The position numbers were made by a program, and so were the translations under genes. The notes beneath the pieces are model-generated. The model worked only from the letters and a program-made list of their open reading frames with translations. It searched no databases and had not been told where the DNA came from. From assembly GCA_947455595.1 (NCBI GenBank), contig CANGOP010000013.1, forward strand, positions 30,266 to 94,265: a stretch of DNA of 64,000 nt, given 5' to 3'. The stretch is from Gammaproteobacteria bacterium. GTDB lineage: Bacteria > Pseudomonadota > Gammaproteobacteria > Steroidobacterales > Steroidobacteraceae. Positions 27,305-38,272 of this stretch are shown here, piece after piece (the stretch's first letter is position 1; each line of letters starts with the position of its first letter).

Positions 27305-29995
27305 ATGGGGATGGTCCTGAATGACCGTGGTTTGACGGCTTCGGATGTGCTCGCGCCGCAGCGCTGGGCATCGCCAGCGACCCGTGCCGGTCTCGGGCTT
27401 GACGTGACGTGTACCAAGATCGCCATCGACTTGCAGTCGCTGACCGCCGCTAATGCCGCGGAAACACTGCGTAATGATCTGGACCTGCTGCGGGAATCCA
27501 CCGGAACGGATACCGCCTTCTACGCCGCTTATGACAGTGCCGGTCGCTCCATCGAAAGCTTGGAAGTCTCCAAAGGGCTGTTTGTTGCCTGTTCGCCGGA
27601 AGTGCTGCGTGGGCTGGCTTTGGCGGAATTGCCGTGGGTGCGCGATCGACTCGGCGCTAATCGCTTGTTTGAACTACGCGATACCCTCAGGGCGCGCCGA
27701 GAGCAGGCTGCGGAGGCCCAACGTTTCGGCGAATTGGGCATGCGGTCAGTCTTGTTGGTTGGGATTGCGGTCCTTGGGCGCCCACAGGGCTTTCTTGGGC
27801 TCGCGACTGCAGGTCCCTGCACTTCATGGGATGTGAATCTCCACTTACTGCTCAAATTGATCGGGAGCAGTCTCGCCACCGGTCTAGAACGCGTGGCTTT
27901 GGAGTCCGAGGTGGCCCAACTGCGGACGCGCGGGTCGCTGGCGGAAGCCTGCTCAAGCGAAGGGGTGTGGGACTACGATGCGGTGACACGCCGCACATGG
28001 TTTTCGCCGCGCTGGAAAGCGATGCTCGGCTATGCGCCTGACGAGCTGGAGGGATCCCCAGACTGGACGAAACTGATCCATCCGGATGACCTGCCGAGAG
28101 TGTCGGAAGGTATTCGTGAACACGTTTCGGGACGAACCGATCTATTCGAGAGCACGCACCGTATCCGTCACCGTGATGGAGATTGGCGTTGGGTGTTGTC
28201 CCGGGCCCGCGCGGAAGTGGCGAACGGTGTTTTGAGCCGTTTAACTGGCGTTGAACTGGATGTGACGGAGCGTCGTCTTTACGAAGACGCCCTTTTCCGC
28301 GAGAAGGAGCGCGCGCAGATCACTCTGCGATCCATCGGCGACGGTGTGATCACGACGGATGAGTATTCGCGCATCGAGTATCTGAACCCGGTTGCGGAAC
28401 AACTCACGGGCTGGAGCCTGGATGAAGCCATGGGACGTCCGGTCGACGAGGTGTTCCGTTCGTTCCACGAGGAAACCTGCGAGCCGATTGAAAGTCCCTT
28501 GGCGGCGGCCGTGCGTCGGGCAAGACCCGTGAAGTCGGGTCGGCCGTCGTTGTTCATCCGGCGCGACGGTAATGAATTGTATCTCCAGAGCACGGCATCC
28601 CCGATTCAGGATGGGCAGGGGCTCGTCATCGGTGGCGTGCTCGTTTTTCATGACGTCAGTGAATCACGAGAACTAAACCGCAAATTAAATTATCACGCGA
28701 GCCACGACGCGCTGACGGGCCTTGTGAACCGCCGTGAATTCGAGATGCGACTCGAGCGGGCACTCGCGAGCGCTAAGGCCCGAGAAAGTGCCTATGCGCT
28801 CTGTTTCATTGACCTTGATCAGTTCAAGATCGTCAACGACACCTGTGGCCATGCGGCTGGCGATGCGCTGCTAGCGCAGGTAGGGCAGTTGCTCAAATCC
28901 AAGATTCGCTGGCGTGACACGCTATCGCGGCTCGGCGCCGATGAATTCGCCGTCTTGCTCGAGGCTTGTTCTTTGGATGAGGCGATGCGTATCGCGGAGA
29001 CGCTGCGAGAGGCGGTGTCGACGAACCGGTTCCAGTGGGAAGATCGTAACTTCCGTCTCGGAGCGAGCGTGGGCGTTGTTCCGTTGACGGGATTGAACAA
29101 CGACCCTGCGTCGGTTCTGTCTGCAGCAGATTCGGCGGCGCAAGCAGCCAAGGAGCAGGGACGAAACCGCGTGCATTGTTTCGAGGAAAATGACCTCGAC
29201 TTGATGCGTCGGCGTCGTGAGATGCAATGGGCTGCGCGAATCACCACGGCGCTAGAGGAGGGGCGGTTTGAGTTGTACCGCCAAGCTATCCTCCCTCTGC
29301 AAGATGAGGAGTCGGGGCTTCACTACGAAATCTTGCTGCGCATGCGCGATGAGCAGGGGACAGTAGTGACTCCGGACAACTTCATTGCGGCTGCCGAGCG
29401 CTACGCCATCACGCCGTCGATTGATCGTTGGGTTGTGGAGAACACCTTCCGCTGGCTCGTGTCTGAAGCCGATGAGCGAGACAAACTGTCGATGTGTTCC
29501 ATCAATCTGTCGGGTCAGAGCCTGACCGACGACAAGTTCCTGCCATTCGTCATTGAGTTGTTCCATCGCACGGGTATTGATCCGCATCGCATCTGTTTTG
29601 AAATTACCGAAACAGCGGCAATTGCCAGCTATTCCCAAGCGACCCGATTTATTCAGGCGCTACGAGAGCTTGGCTGTCGATTTGCGCTAGACGATTTTGG
29701 AACAGGCCTGTCTTCGTTCGGCTATCTCAAACACTTCCCAATCGACTTCCTCAAAATAGATGGAAGCTTCGTGAAAGAAATTCTACGCGATCCAATTGAT
29801 CGTGAGATGGTTCGAACGATCAATGAAATTGGCCATCTGACCAACAAGAAAACGATCGCCGAATTTGCCGAGAACGAAGAAATTATTGCGGTTCTGAAGT
29901 CGCTCGGAGTCGATTACGCGCAAGGCTATGGTGTTGCGCATCCGCAGCAGATTCAGGCGACCAGTGTGGACCAAGGTTTCGGCCTCAAATCCTGA
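27305..29995 (+). CDS. GAF-PAS-PAS-GGDEF-EAL cyclic-di-GMP signalling protein
   Basis: Multidomain protein of 896 residues with no obvious membrane segments. Rough order: GAF-like 40-200, PAS/PAC 212-325 (WFSPRWKAMLGY, DVTERR), PAS 335-455 (IEYLNPVAEQLTGW), GGDEF 462-620, EAL 635-885. The GGDEF signature is GADEF (RLGADEF) and the EAL signature is EIL (YEILLRM). The catalytic EAL glutamate, DDFGTG and KIDGSF are kept, so phosphodiesterase activity is plausible while cyclase activity is doubtful. I chose ATG 27305 because AAGGGA lies 6 bases upstream; ATGs at 27299 and 27311 are alternatives. An AT-rich 185-bp region upstream should hold its promoter. Confidence 0.9.
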   Translation: MGMVLNDRGLTASDVLAPQRWASPATRAGLGLDVTCTKIAIDLQSLTAANAAETLRNDLDLLRESTGTDTAFYAAYDSAGRSIESLEVSKGLFVACSPEVLRGLALAELPWVRDRLGANRLFELRDTLRARREQAAEAQRFGELGMRSVLLVGIAVLGRPQGFLGLATAGPCTSWDVNLHLLLKLIGSSLATGLERVALESEVAQLRTRGSLAEACSSEGVWDYDAVTRRTWFSPRWKAMLGYAPDELEGSPDWTKLIHPDDLPRVSEGIREHVSGRTDLFESTHRIRHRDGDWRWVLSRARAEVANGVLSRLTGVELDVTERRLYEDALFREKERAQITLRSIGDGVITTDEYSRIEYLNPVAEQLTGWSLDEAMGRPVDEVFRSFHEETCEPIESPLAAAVRRARPVKSGRPSLFIRRDGNELYLQSTASPIQDGQGLVIGGVLVFHDVSESRELNRKLNYHASHDALTGLVNRREFEMRLERALASAKARESAYALCFIDLDQFKIVNDTCGHAAGDALLAQVGQLLKSKIRWRDTLSRLGADEFAVLLEACSLDEAMRIAETLREAVSTNRFQWEDRNFRLGASVGVVPLTGLNNDPASVLSAADSAAQAAKEQGRNRVHCFEENDLDLMRRRREMQWAARITTALEEGRFELYRQAILPLQDEESGLHYEILLRMRDEQGTVVTPDNFIAAAERYAITPSIDRWVVENTFRWLVSEADERDKLSMCSINLSGQSLTDDKFLPFVIELFHRTGIDPHRICFEITETAAIASYSQATRFIQALRELGCRFALDDFGTGLSSFGYLKHFPIDFLKIDGSFVKEILRDPIDREMVRTINEIGHLTNKKTIAEFAENEEIIAVLKSLGVDYAQGYGVAHPQQIQATSVDQGFGLKS

Positions 29996-30007
29996 AGGTC
30001 CCTCGTG

Positions 30008-30859
30008 TCAGCTGACAAGCGTCAGTCGCATGGACAGATCCACTGCGCGAATGTGTTTTGTGATGGCGCCCACCGAAACGAAATCAACGCCTGTCTCTGC
30101 AATCGCTCGAATCGTGGTGAGGTCTACGCCACCCGATGCTTCTAATCCGAGGGGATGTGTCCGCTGTTGATTACGCCGTACTGCCGTGCGCAGATCGGTA
30201 AGGCTGAACTCATCTAGTAGAGCCATGTCGGCGTCTGCAGCGAACGCGGCCTCCAGCTCCTCTAACGTCTCCACTTCGACTTCCACGGGTACATGGGGCG
30301 ATAGTGCGCGAGCGGTCGCGACAGCAGCGCCGATCGAGCCGGCCGCTGCGATATGGTTTTCTTTAATCAGGATACCGTCATAAAGACCCAAGCGATGATT
30401 TTTACCACCGCCGCATCTGACGGCATACTTCTGCGCGTGGCGCAGACCTGGAATCGTTTTGCGTGTATCCAACACGCGGCAGCCCGTTCCTTCCAAAGCC
30501 GCGGCATATGTATGCGCCGCCGTCGCGGTGGCGGACAGGGTCTGAAGCAGATTGAGCGCGCTCCGCTCGCCGGTGAGCAGCGCTCGAGCCGGACCTTCCA
30601 CTTCAAATAACAACTGGTTGGCAGCCACAAGTTCGCCATCGGTTGCGTGCCACGTGACGCGCACGGTCGGGTCCAATGCGGTGTAAACCGCATCGACGTA
30701 GGCTTGGCCGCATAGGACCGCAGCTTCTCGCGTGATGACGCGCGCCAAACCTCGGGCGTTGCCCGGAACAAGATTGGCAGTGAGATCGCCGCTGCCGATG
30801 TCTTCGGCGAGGGCTCTGGCGACCGTTAAGTCGATGTCGGGGGGCAGTGTAAGGTCCAT
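30008..30859 (-). CDS. nadC: Nicotinate-nucleotide pyrophosphorylase (carboxylating)
   Basis: Quinolinate phosphoribosyltransferase of 283 residues in de novo NAD synthesis. Signatures are EDIGSGDLTANLVP near the N terminus, GERSALNLLQ, and TRKTIPGLRHAQKYAV followed by GGGKNHR. ATG 30859 (MDLTLPPDIDL) fits family N termini; an in-frame ATG at 30934 would start within the upstream gene's terminator hairpin and is rejected. It converges with the c-di-GMP gene across 12 bases, where TGTCAGCTGACA forms a palindrome over the nadC stop. Confidence 0.95.
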   Translation of the reverse strand: MDLTLPPDIDLTVARALAEDIGSGDLTANLVPGNARGLARVITREAAVLCGQAYVDAVYTALDPTVRVTWHATDGELVAANQLLFEVEGPARALLTGERSALNLLQTLSATATAAHTYAAALEGTGCRVLDTRKTIPGLRHAQKYAVRCGGGKNHRLGLYDGILIKENHIAAAGSIGAAVATARALSPHVPVEVEVETLEELEAAFAADADMALLDEFSLTDLRTAVRRNQQRTHPLGLEASGGVDLTTIRAIAETGVDFVSVGAITKHIRAVDLSMRLTLVS

Positions 30860-30920
30860 GGCTATAGGGTAACCGGCCCGGACGCAAACATCATCGGTTC
30901 CACCCTGTGGGTGGAGTAAA

Positions 30921-30946
30921 GGCGGACCCGCCATGGCGGGTCCGCC
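30921..30946 (-). terminator. Perfect palindromic terminator after the PuuD-like gene
   Basis: 26-bp perfect palindrome with arms GGCGGACCCGCC / GGCGGGTCCGCC around AT. On the minus strand it starts 7 bases after the membrane-protein stop and runs into TTTACT. It separates that gene from nadC. Confidence 0.75.
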
Positions 30947-30953
30947 TCGCAGC

Positions 30954-31538
30954 TTAGAACGGCAGACCGTGATTCTGGCCGCCCATGCACATCAACATTG
31001 GGATCGACAAGAGGAAGTTGGTGCGCGAGGCCAACATGGCTACGCGACGTGCCGTCGCCTTCTCCGCATCGGTCGCCTGTACCAAGCCCAGCGCCTTTTT
31101 CTGGTTCGGCCAGATCAGCACCCAGACGTTGAACAGCATGATGCTGCCAAGCCATGCGCCCACGCCGATCACGCGGGAGCCTTCGGCCAAGGTGAACGCC
31201 TTGACGAGCACGCCGGTGTGCAGGAGGTATGCAGCGCCCGAGAGCCAGGTGACAACGGCAGCCCAGCGGAACCAGAGCAGCGCACGTGGTGCGATGTACT
31301 TGGAGATACCCGCGCCGCCCGGGCCGCCCTGATCAGCGGCAGCGGCCGCGAGGCCCGGCATCTGGACTACGTTAAAGTAGTACAGCAAGCCTATCCACAT
31401 GACGCCGGCGACGAGGTGCAGCCAGCGCGTAAACGCCAAGTGATTGAAACTCACGGTGCCAGAGAGGATGCCGGCGATGACAACGGCCAGCACCACGCCC
31501 GTCGCTATCGAGCCCTTGACGGTATTGAGTGGATTCAT
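30954..31538 (-). CDS. PuuD-like membrane protein (urate hydroxylase N-terminal, DUF989)
   Basis: Membrane protein of 194 residues with about five hydrophobic helices and no cytochrome c domain. FTRWLHLVAGVMWIGLLYYF, NVWVLIWPNQKKALGLV and ASRTNFLLSIPMLM match the membrane part of PuuD-type urate hydroxylases as I recall that family; histidines in the first helix could ligate heme. Full PuuD proteins are near 400 residues, so this is a stand-alone membrane domain, common in Proteobacteria and of unproven function. It is monocistronic, ended by a strong palindromic terminator. Confidence 0.75.
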   Translation of the reverse strand: MNPLNTVKGSIATGVVLAVVIAGILSGTVSFNHLAFTRWLHLVAGVMWIGLLYYFNVVQMPGLAAAAADQGGPGGAGISKYIAPRALLWFRWAAVVTWLSGAAYLLHTGVLVKAFTLAEGSRVIGVGAWLGSIMLFNVWVLIWPNQKKALGLVQATDAEKATARRVAMLASRTNFLLSIPMLMCMGGQNHGLPF

Positions 31539-31674
31539 CGGTGTAGAAACCCCTTGAAAGAATGAAATGACAGCGGTCGTAACCCCAACCGCTTGGCTTA
31601 GGTAGAATAGGGGTTTACCGCAACCCCTTCAACCCAGTCTGATCGTGTTCGTCTGGGTGGGATTTTCCTTGAAA

Positions 31675-31884
31675 ATGAATTCGTTAAGCCCCAAGTCTCC
31701 ATGTATCGGCATTTGTAGCCTAGGCCCGCAGGGATGGTGTCTTGGCTGTTTTAGAACGATAGACGAGATTACCGGGTGGCTGAGAATGGACCCAGAGCGA
31801 CGCTGGGCCGTCGTTCGGGCCTCGGATGAGAGGCGGTTAGGCGCGCCGCCTGCCGCACCGTCAAGTGCACAGAATAACCGTTGA
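31675..31884 (+). CDS. DUF1289 domain-containing protein
   Basis: Small protein of about 69 residues with the DUF1289 pattern PCIGICSLGPQGWCLGCFRT, then EITGW. Three or four Cys could bind metal or a cluster. The start is uncertain: ATG 31675 (MNSLSPKSPCIG) is chosen because family members begin shortly before PCIxIC, but GTG 31645 is also in frame. It is followed 18 bases later by grxD. Function unknown. Confidence 0.75.
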   Translation: MNSLSPKSPCIGICSLGPQGWCLGCFRTIDEITGWLRMDPERRWAVVRASDERRLGAPPAAPSSAQNNR

Positions 31885-31902
31885 TTTTTGGAGGTTGAGA
31901 CC

Positions 31903-32232
31903 GTGAGCGATATCAATGTCACCGAGCGAATCCAGACACACCTGAGCAGCGCTCCGGTTGTTCTGTTCATGAAAGGCACCCCGGACTTCCCGCAGTGCGG
32001 ATTCTCAGCGCAGGCCGTGGCAGCGCTCAACGCGCTGAAGGCTAACTTTCATGCGGTCAATATTTTCGAAGATCCGGAGTTGCGCGAGGAATTGAAGCGC
32101 TTCTCCAATTGGCCCACTTATCCACAACTGTATCTCAAGGGAGAGCTACTCGGCGGCTGCGACATCGCGCTGCAGATGTATCACTCGGGTGAGCTTAAGC
32201 AGGCCCTCGAAGAGGCCGGCGCGGTCAGCTGA
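31903..32232 (+). CDS. grxD: Monothiol glutaredoxin, CGFS type
   Basis: Fe-S cluster carrier/transfer protein of 109 residues. The active-site motif is KGTPDFPQCGFS; WPTYPQLY and GGCDI are the conserved glutathione-binding segments. I chose GTG 31903 because GGAGG lies 8 bases upstream; an in-frame TTG at 31888 lies ahead of this SD. It converges with rnt with no intergenic base (stop codons abut at 32232/32233). Confidence 0.96.
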   Translation: MSDINVTERIQTHLSSAPVVLFMKGTPDFPQCGFSAQAVAALNALKANFHAVNIFEDPELREELKRFSNWPTYPQLYLKGELLGGCDIALQMYHSGELKQALEEAGAVS

Positions 32233-32943
32233 TTAGCTGTCTTCCGGCTCCGGCGACGGCTCCATGTGGCTGTCGCCGGACGTCTCCCGGATTTCACCTT
32301 TTTCCAATGCGCGTGCCATTCGGCGGCGTGCTTGGTCGTAAATCGGCTTAAATTGATTGCAGGCGTCGCAGAACAGGTCCGCTGTCTGCTCGGCGTCATA
32401 GCGGGCCGAGTGTGCGGACTCCCGATCCCACTGCAATCCCGCCGCCACAACCGCTTTGGATAACACGGTCTGGCCATAAGCCACACCGGCCACCGTTGCC
32501 GTGTCGAAGCAACTGAACGGATGGAACGGATTGCGCTTGATCCCCGTGCGCGCCACCGCCGCATTCAGAAACGCAAGGTCAAACGCTGCGTTGTGACCCA
32601 CCAAGATGGCGCGCGTGCAGCCCGTGTCCTTGATGGCCGTACGCACTTCTTTGAAGAGCCGGCCGAGGGCATCACGCTCCGGCAACGCGGGTCGCAACGG
32701 ATGATGTGGGTCGATGCCATTGACGGCGAGAGACGCCGGGTCCATGCGAGCACCCGGGAAGGGCTGCACGTGAAAGCGCCAGGTCTCTGATCGCCGCAAT
32801 AAGCCATCTGGATCGAGCGACAGAATTACACCCGCAATTTCTAATAGCGCGTCGGTGTTGGCATGAAATCCACCGGTCTCAACGTCTACCACCACGGGTA
32901 AGAATCCCCGAAAGCGTTCTCTCATCTCGTAGTGGTCGTTCAT
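32233..32943 (-). CDS. rnt: Ribonuclease T
   Basis: DEDDh 3'-5' exoribonuclease of 236 residues that trims tRNA and other RNA 3' ends. Exo I is VVVDVETGGF near residue 20, Exo II GHNAAFDLAFLN, and Exo III HSARYDAEQTADL with the catalytic His and Asp. The acidic C-terminal 30 residues look disordered. pyrC lies 10 bases upstream on the same strand, matching the pyrC/rnt/grxD neighbourhood in Pseudomonas. Confidence 0.95.
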   Translation of the reverse strand: MNDHYEMRERFRGFLPVVVDVETGGFHANTDALLEIAGVILSLDPDGLLRRSETWRFHVQPFPGARMDPASLAVNGIDPHHPLRPALPERDALGRLFKEVRTAIKDTGCTRAILVGHNAAFDLAFLNAAVARTGIKRNPFHPFSCFDTATVAGVAYGQTVLSKAVVAAGLQWDRESAHSARYDAEQTADLFCDACNQFKPIYDQARRRMARALEKGEIRETSGDSHMEPSPEPEDS

Positions 32944-32953
32944 CTTGATCCGT

Positions 32954-33997
32954 TCAGCCTTGGGTGTCGTCGCGCAGTGACCAAGCGATGGTCTCGCCGG
33001 CGCGGAAGGGTACCAGTTCGTGGTCGCCGAAACCGTAACTTGCCGGTGGGGACCAGGACTCTCGGATCAGCGTGATGGAGTCTGTGTTCCGAGGGAGACC
33101 ATAGAAATCAGCGCCAAACATGCTCGCAAACCCTTCCAGCTTGTCCAGAGCGCCGGCGGCCTCGAATGCTTCGGCATACAACTCAATGCCCGCATGGGCG
33201 GAATAAATGCCCGCACAACCACAGGTGGTCTCCTTGGTATGGCGAGCGTGCGGCGCACTATCGGTGCCGAGGAAAAATTGCGGGCTACCCGAAATCGCTG
33301 CTTCTACCAATGCTTGACGATGAAGCTCGCGCTTCAGTACCGGCAAACAGTAGTTGTGTGGTCGAATGCCGCCCTGAAATAGCGCGTTGCGATTCAACAA
33401 TAAATGCTGAGGCGTAATGGTGGCGCCAATACGTCGGCCTGCCGATCGGACAAAGTCCACGGCATCACGAGTGGTCACATGCTCAAACACAATGCGCAGG
33501 CGAGGGAATCGGTCGCAGACAGGCTTCATTACACGATCAATGAAAACCGCTTCACGGTCGAAAATATCAACCGTGGGGTCGGTGGTTTCTCCATGGACCA
33601 AGAGTGGGAGGTCGTGCTCTTCGAGTGCCGCTAGCGCGTCGTATGCCCGCTCCAATCCTGTGACGCCCGCGTCTGAGTTCGTGGTGGCGCCCGCTGGGTA
33701 ATATTTGACGGCATGTACGAAACCGCTCGCTTTGGCACGTTTAATTTCTGCAGCGTTGGTCGCGTCGGTGAGGTAGAGCGTCATCAACGGTTCGAAGTGG
33801 CTACCGGACGGCCGGGCCGCGAGGATTCGTTCACGATAAAGGCGCGCTGCTTCGACGGTCGTGACGGGTGGTTTTAGATTGGGCATCACGACAGCGCGCC
33901 CAAACCGATGGGCTGTGTGTGGCACAACGGCGTTCAGGGCTTGGCCATCGCGCAAGTGCAGGTGCCAATCGTCGGGCCGAAGAATCGTAAGTTGCAT
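32954..33997 (-). CDS. pyrC: Dihydroorotase (class II)
   Basis: Zinc amidohydrolase of 347 residues in pyrimidine synthesis, the E. coli PyrC type. Metal ligands: HLHLRD at the N terminus, the carbamylated lysine in [23 protein letters not shown], and the catalytic Asp in GTDSAPH. The flexible-loop and substrate residues ([14 protein letters not shown]) are intact. It probably forms one transcript with the aminopeptidase upstream (11 bp) and rnt downstream. Confidence 0.97.
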   Translation of the reverse strand: MQLTILRPDDWHLHLRDGQALNAVVPHTAHRFGRAVVMPNLKPPVTTVEAARLYRERILAARPSGSHFEPLMTLYLTDATNAAEIKRAKASGFVHAVKYYPAGATTNSDAGVTGLERAYDALAALEEHDLPLLVHGETTDPTVDIFDREAVFIDRVMKPVCDRFPRLRIVFEHVTTRDAVDFVRSAGRRIGATITPQHLLLNRNALFQGGIRPHNYCLPVLKRELHRQALVEAAISGSPQFFLGTDSAPHARHTKETTCGCAGIYSAHAGIELYAEAFEAAGALDKLEGFASMFGADFYGLPRNTDSITLIRESWSPPASYGFGDHELVPFRAGETIAWSLRDDTQG

Positions 33998-34008
33998 ATC
34001 GGCGCTCT

Positions 34009-35433
34009 TTAGTCAGTAATCGTTTGTTGAAAGGCGGTGGATTCCAACAGCGCCTGTGCGAATCGTACGCCGAACCCTGTAATCGTGTGCGGCACGTGCG
34101 CAAGCCCTCCCGTCCGCTCAGCCGACGACAAATCGCAGTGTACCCAAGGAATGTCGGCGGGTACGAAGCGGCTGAGGAACCGAGCGGCGTAGATGTGGTC
34201 GCCTTTGCCGCCGATCAGGCATTGCAGAATGTCTGCGCTGGGTGCGTCTAAGTCGTCGTCGAAATCGTCCGGCATGGGGAATCCGTGCATCCGCTCCCCA
34301 GCTGCGGTGCCGGCCGATTCGACCACATCACGCAGCTCTGGACGATTTGTAAAGAAGCCGGACATCCGCTCCGTGAGCGCACTGACGCACGCCCCCGTTA
34401 ATGTGGCGAAGTCGATGATCGCGGCGGGACGAGTACGCGCGGCGAGGGCGAGTGTGTCGGCCAGCACCATGCGGCCCTCGGCATCCGTATGAACGATCTG
34501 GATCGTGGTTCCGTTTAAAGACGTGACGACGTCCTGCTGCGTATAGGCCTCTGGGCCGATTCGATTTTCGGCCAGCGCCAGCCAGGCATCCACCGGATGC
34601 GGATAGCCCGCTTCGCAGAGGGCTAAGAGTGTGCCCAATACGACTGCACTCCCGGCCATATCCGCGTGCATATTGAGCATCGATCCTGCGGGCTTTAGGT
34701 TGTGGCCGCCGGTGTCAAAGCACAGGCCTTTCCCAACCAGCGCGATGGGCGCCCGAGTGGACTTTTTGCGGGGGCGGTACTGCACGCGAAGGATTGATGC
34801 GTCCCGGCGCGCGCTGCCCGCGGTGACCGCCAGGAATGCGCCTGCTCCCAAACCACGTAGGCGACGCTCATCGTAGGTTTCGACGAGCCATCCATGCGTA
34901 CGCGCCAGATCGACAGCGGCTTTGCGATAACTGCCGGGTGTCAACACATTGGGCGGCAGTTGCGTGAGCCAACGCGCCAGATGAGCGCCGCTGTGTTGGG
35001 AGACGGCCCGCTCAGGTGCGCCGCCGGAAACACGAACAATCTGCGGCTGCCAGTGTGCGGACGGCCGACTCTTTGCGGTGGGCTGGCGTTCCGTTGCCGC
35101 GAGCAACGCCGAAAGCAGCGCATTGGTTGCGACGTTCGTCCGCGAGTCCTCGACCACCGTCGCCACGCCGATGGCGGTGGCGCGGTAAGGTGCGATGTTC
35201 TTCACGAGTCGAGCTGCGATGGTCAGCACGGCGTAGGGATCGCCTGATTCGGGCATCAGTGCCACGCAGACCGGAAGCGGATGCGGGCCGGGCAGAACCA
35301 AGAGCGCATGCCCCCCAGCTTTGACTTGTTGTGCCTTCAGTGTGGAGCGGATCAAGGCCCCTTGCGGCCACTGGTCAAGGTCCTTGAGACGCGAGGTGTC
35401 TACAAATGCAATCAATGATTGAATTTGATTCAT
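34009..35433 (-). CDS. Leucyl aminopeptidase family protein (peptidase M17)
   Basis: Two-metal cytosolic aminopeptidase of about 474 residues. [10 protein letters not shown] gives the metal Lys and Asp, LKPAG the catalytic Lys, HADMAG a third metal Asp, and TDAEGR the Asp/Glu/Arg set. The usual N before TDAEGR is His, and the K of MKxDM is also His (MHADM). I chose ATG 35433 ([12 protein letters not shown]); a frame extended to 35607 would cross the divergent aceE promoter region. It resembles PepA but is divergent, so no symbol is given. Confidence 0.88.
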   Translation of the reverse strand: MNQIQSLIAFVDTSRLKDLDQWPQGALIRSTLKAQQVKAGGHALLVLPGPHPLPVCVALMPESGDPYAVLTIAARLVKNIAPYRATAIGVATVVEDSRTNVATNALLSALLAATERQPTAKSRPSAHWQPQIVRVSGGAPERAVSQHSGAHLARWLTQLPPNVLTPGSYRKAAVDLARTHGWLVETYDERRLRGLGAGAFLAVTAGSARRDASILRVQYRPRKKSTRAPIALVGKGLCFDTGGHNLKPAGSMLNMHADMAGSAVVLGTLLALCEAGYPHPVDAWLALAENRIGPEAYTQQDVVTSLNGTTIQIVHTDAEGRMVLADTLALAARTRPAAIIDFATLTGACVSALTERMSGFFTNRPELRDVVESAGTAAGERMHGFPMPDDFDDDLDAPSADILQCLIGGKGDHIYAARFLSRFVPADIPWVHCDLSSAERTGGLAHVPHTITGFGVRFAQALLESTAFQQTITD

Positions 35434-35516
35434 CCATCCCGGACTGATCTTTGCTGCAGTGCGAAAAAATCTAGGAAAATCAGTCTTTGGGAGCACCTTC
35501 ACAATTAAACCTCTTC

Positions 35517-35578
35517 TTGACCCTTGGGGTCTAAAAACGGGATCATAACCAACTCGAAACGAAGCGCGTCGCTTCGTC
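35517..35578 (+). promoter_or_regulatory. aceE upstream region: candidate promoter and hairpin
   Basis: TTGACC (35517-35522) and GATCAT (35541-35546), spaced 18 bp, could be the aceE promoter. A 7-bp inverted repeat ACGAAGC-n5-GCTTCGT (35560-35578) follows, ending just before the first in-frame ATG. It could be an operator or a translational hairpin. No PdhR-like palindrome was recognised. Confidence 0.35.
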
Positions 35579-35593
35579 TGGATGCACCATCCG

Positions 35594-38269
<2,676 letters not shown>

Positions 38270-38272
38270 ACC

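Noticed and set aside
30006..30017. TGTCAGCTGACA palindrome at the nadC stop
   Set aside because: Short, within a convergent junction and without a U tract; probably chance.
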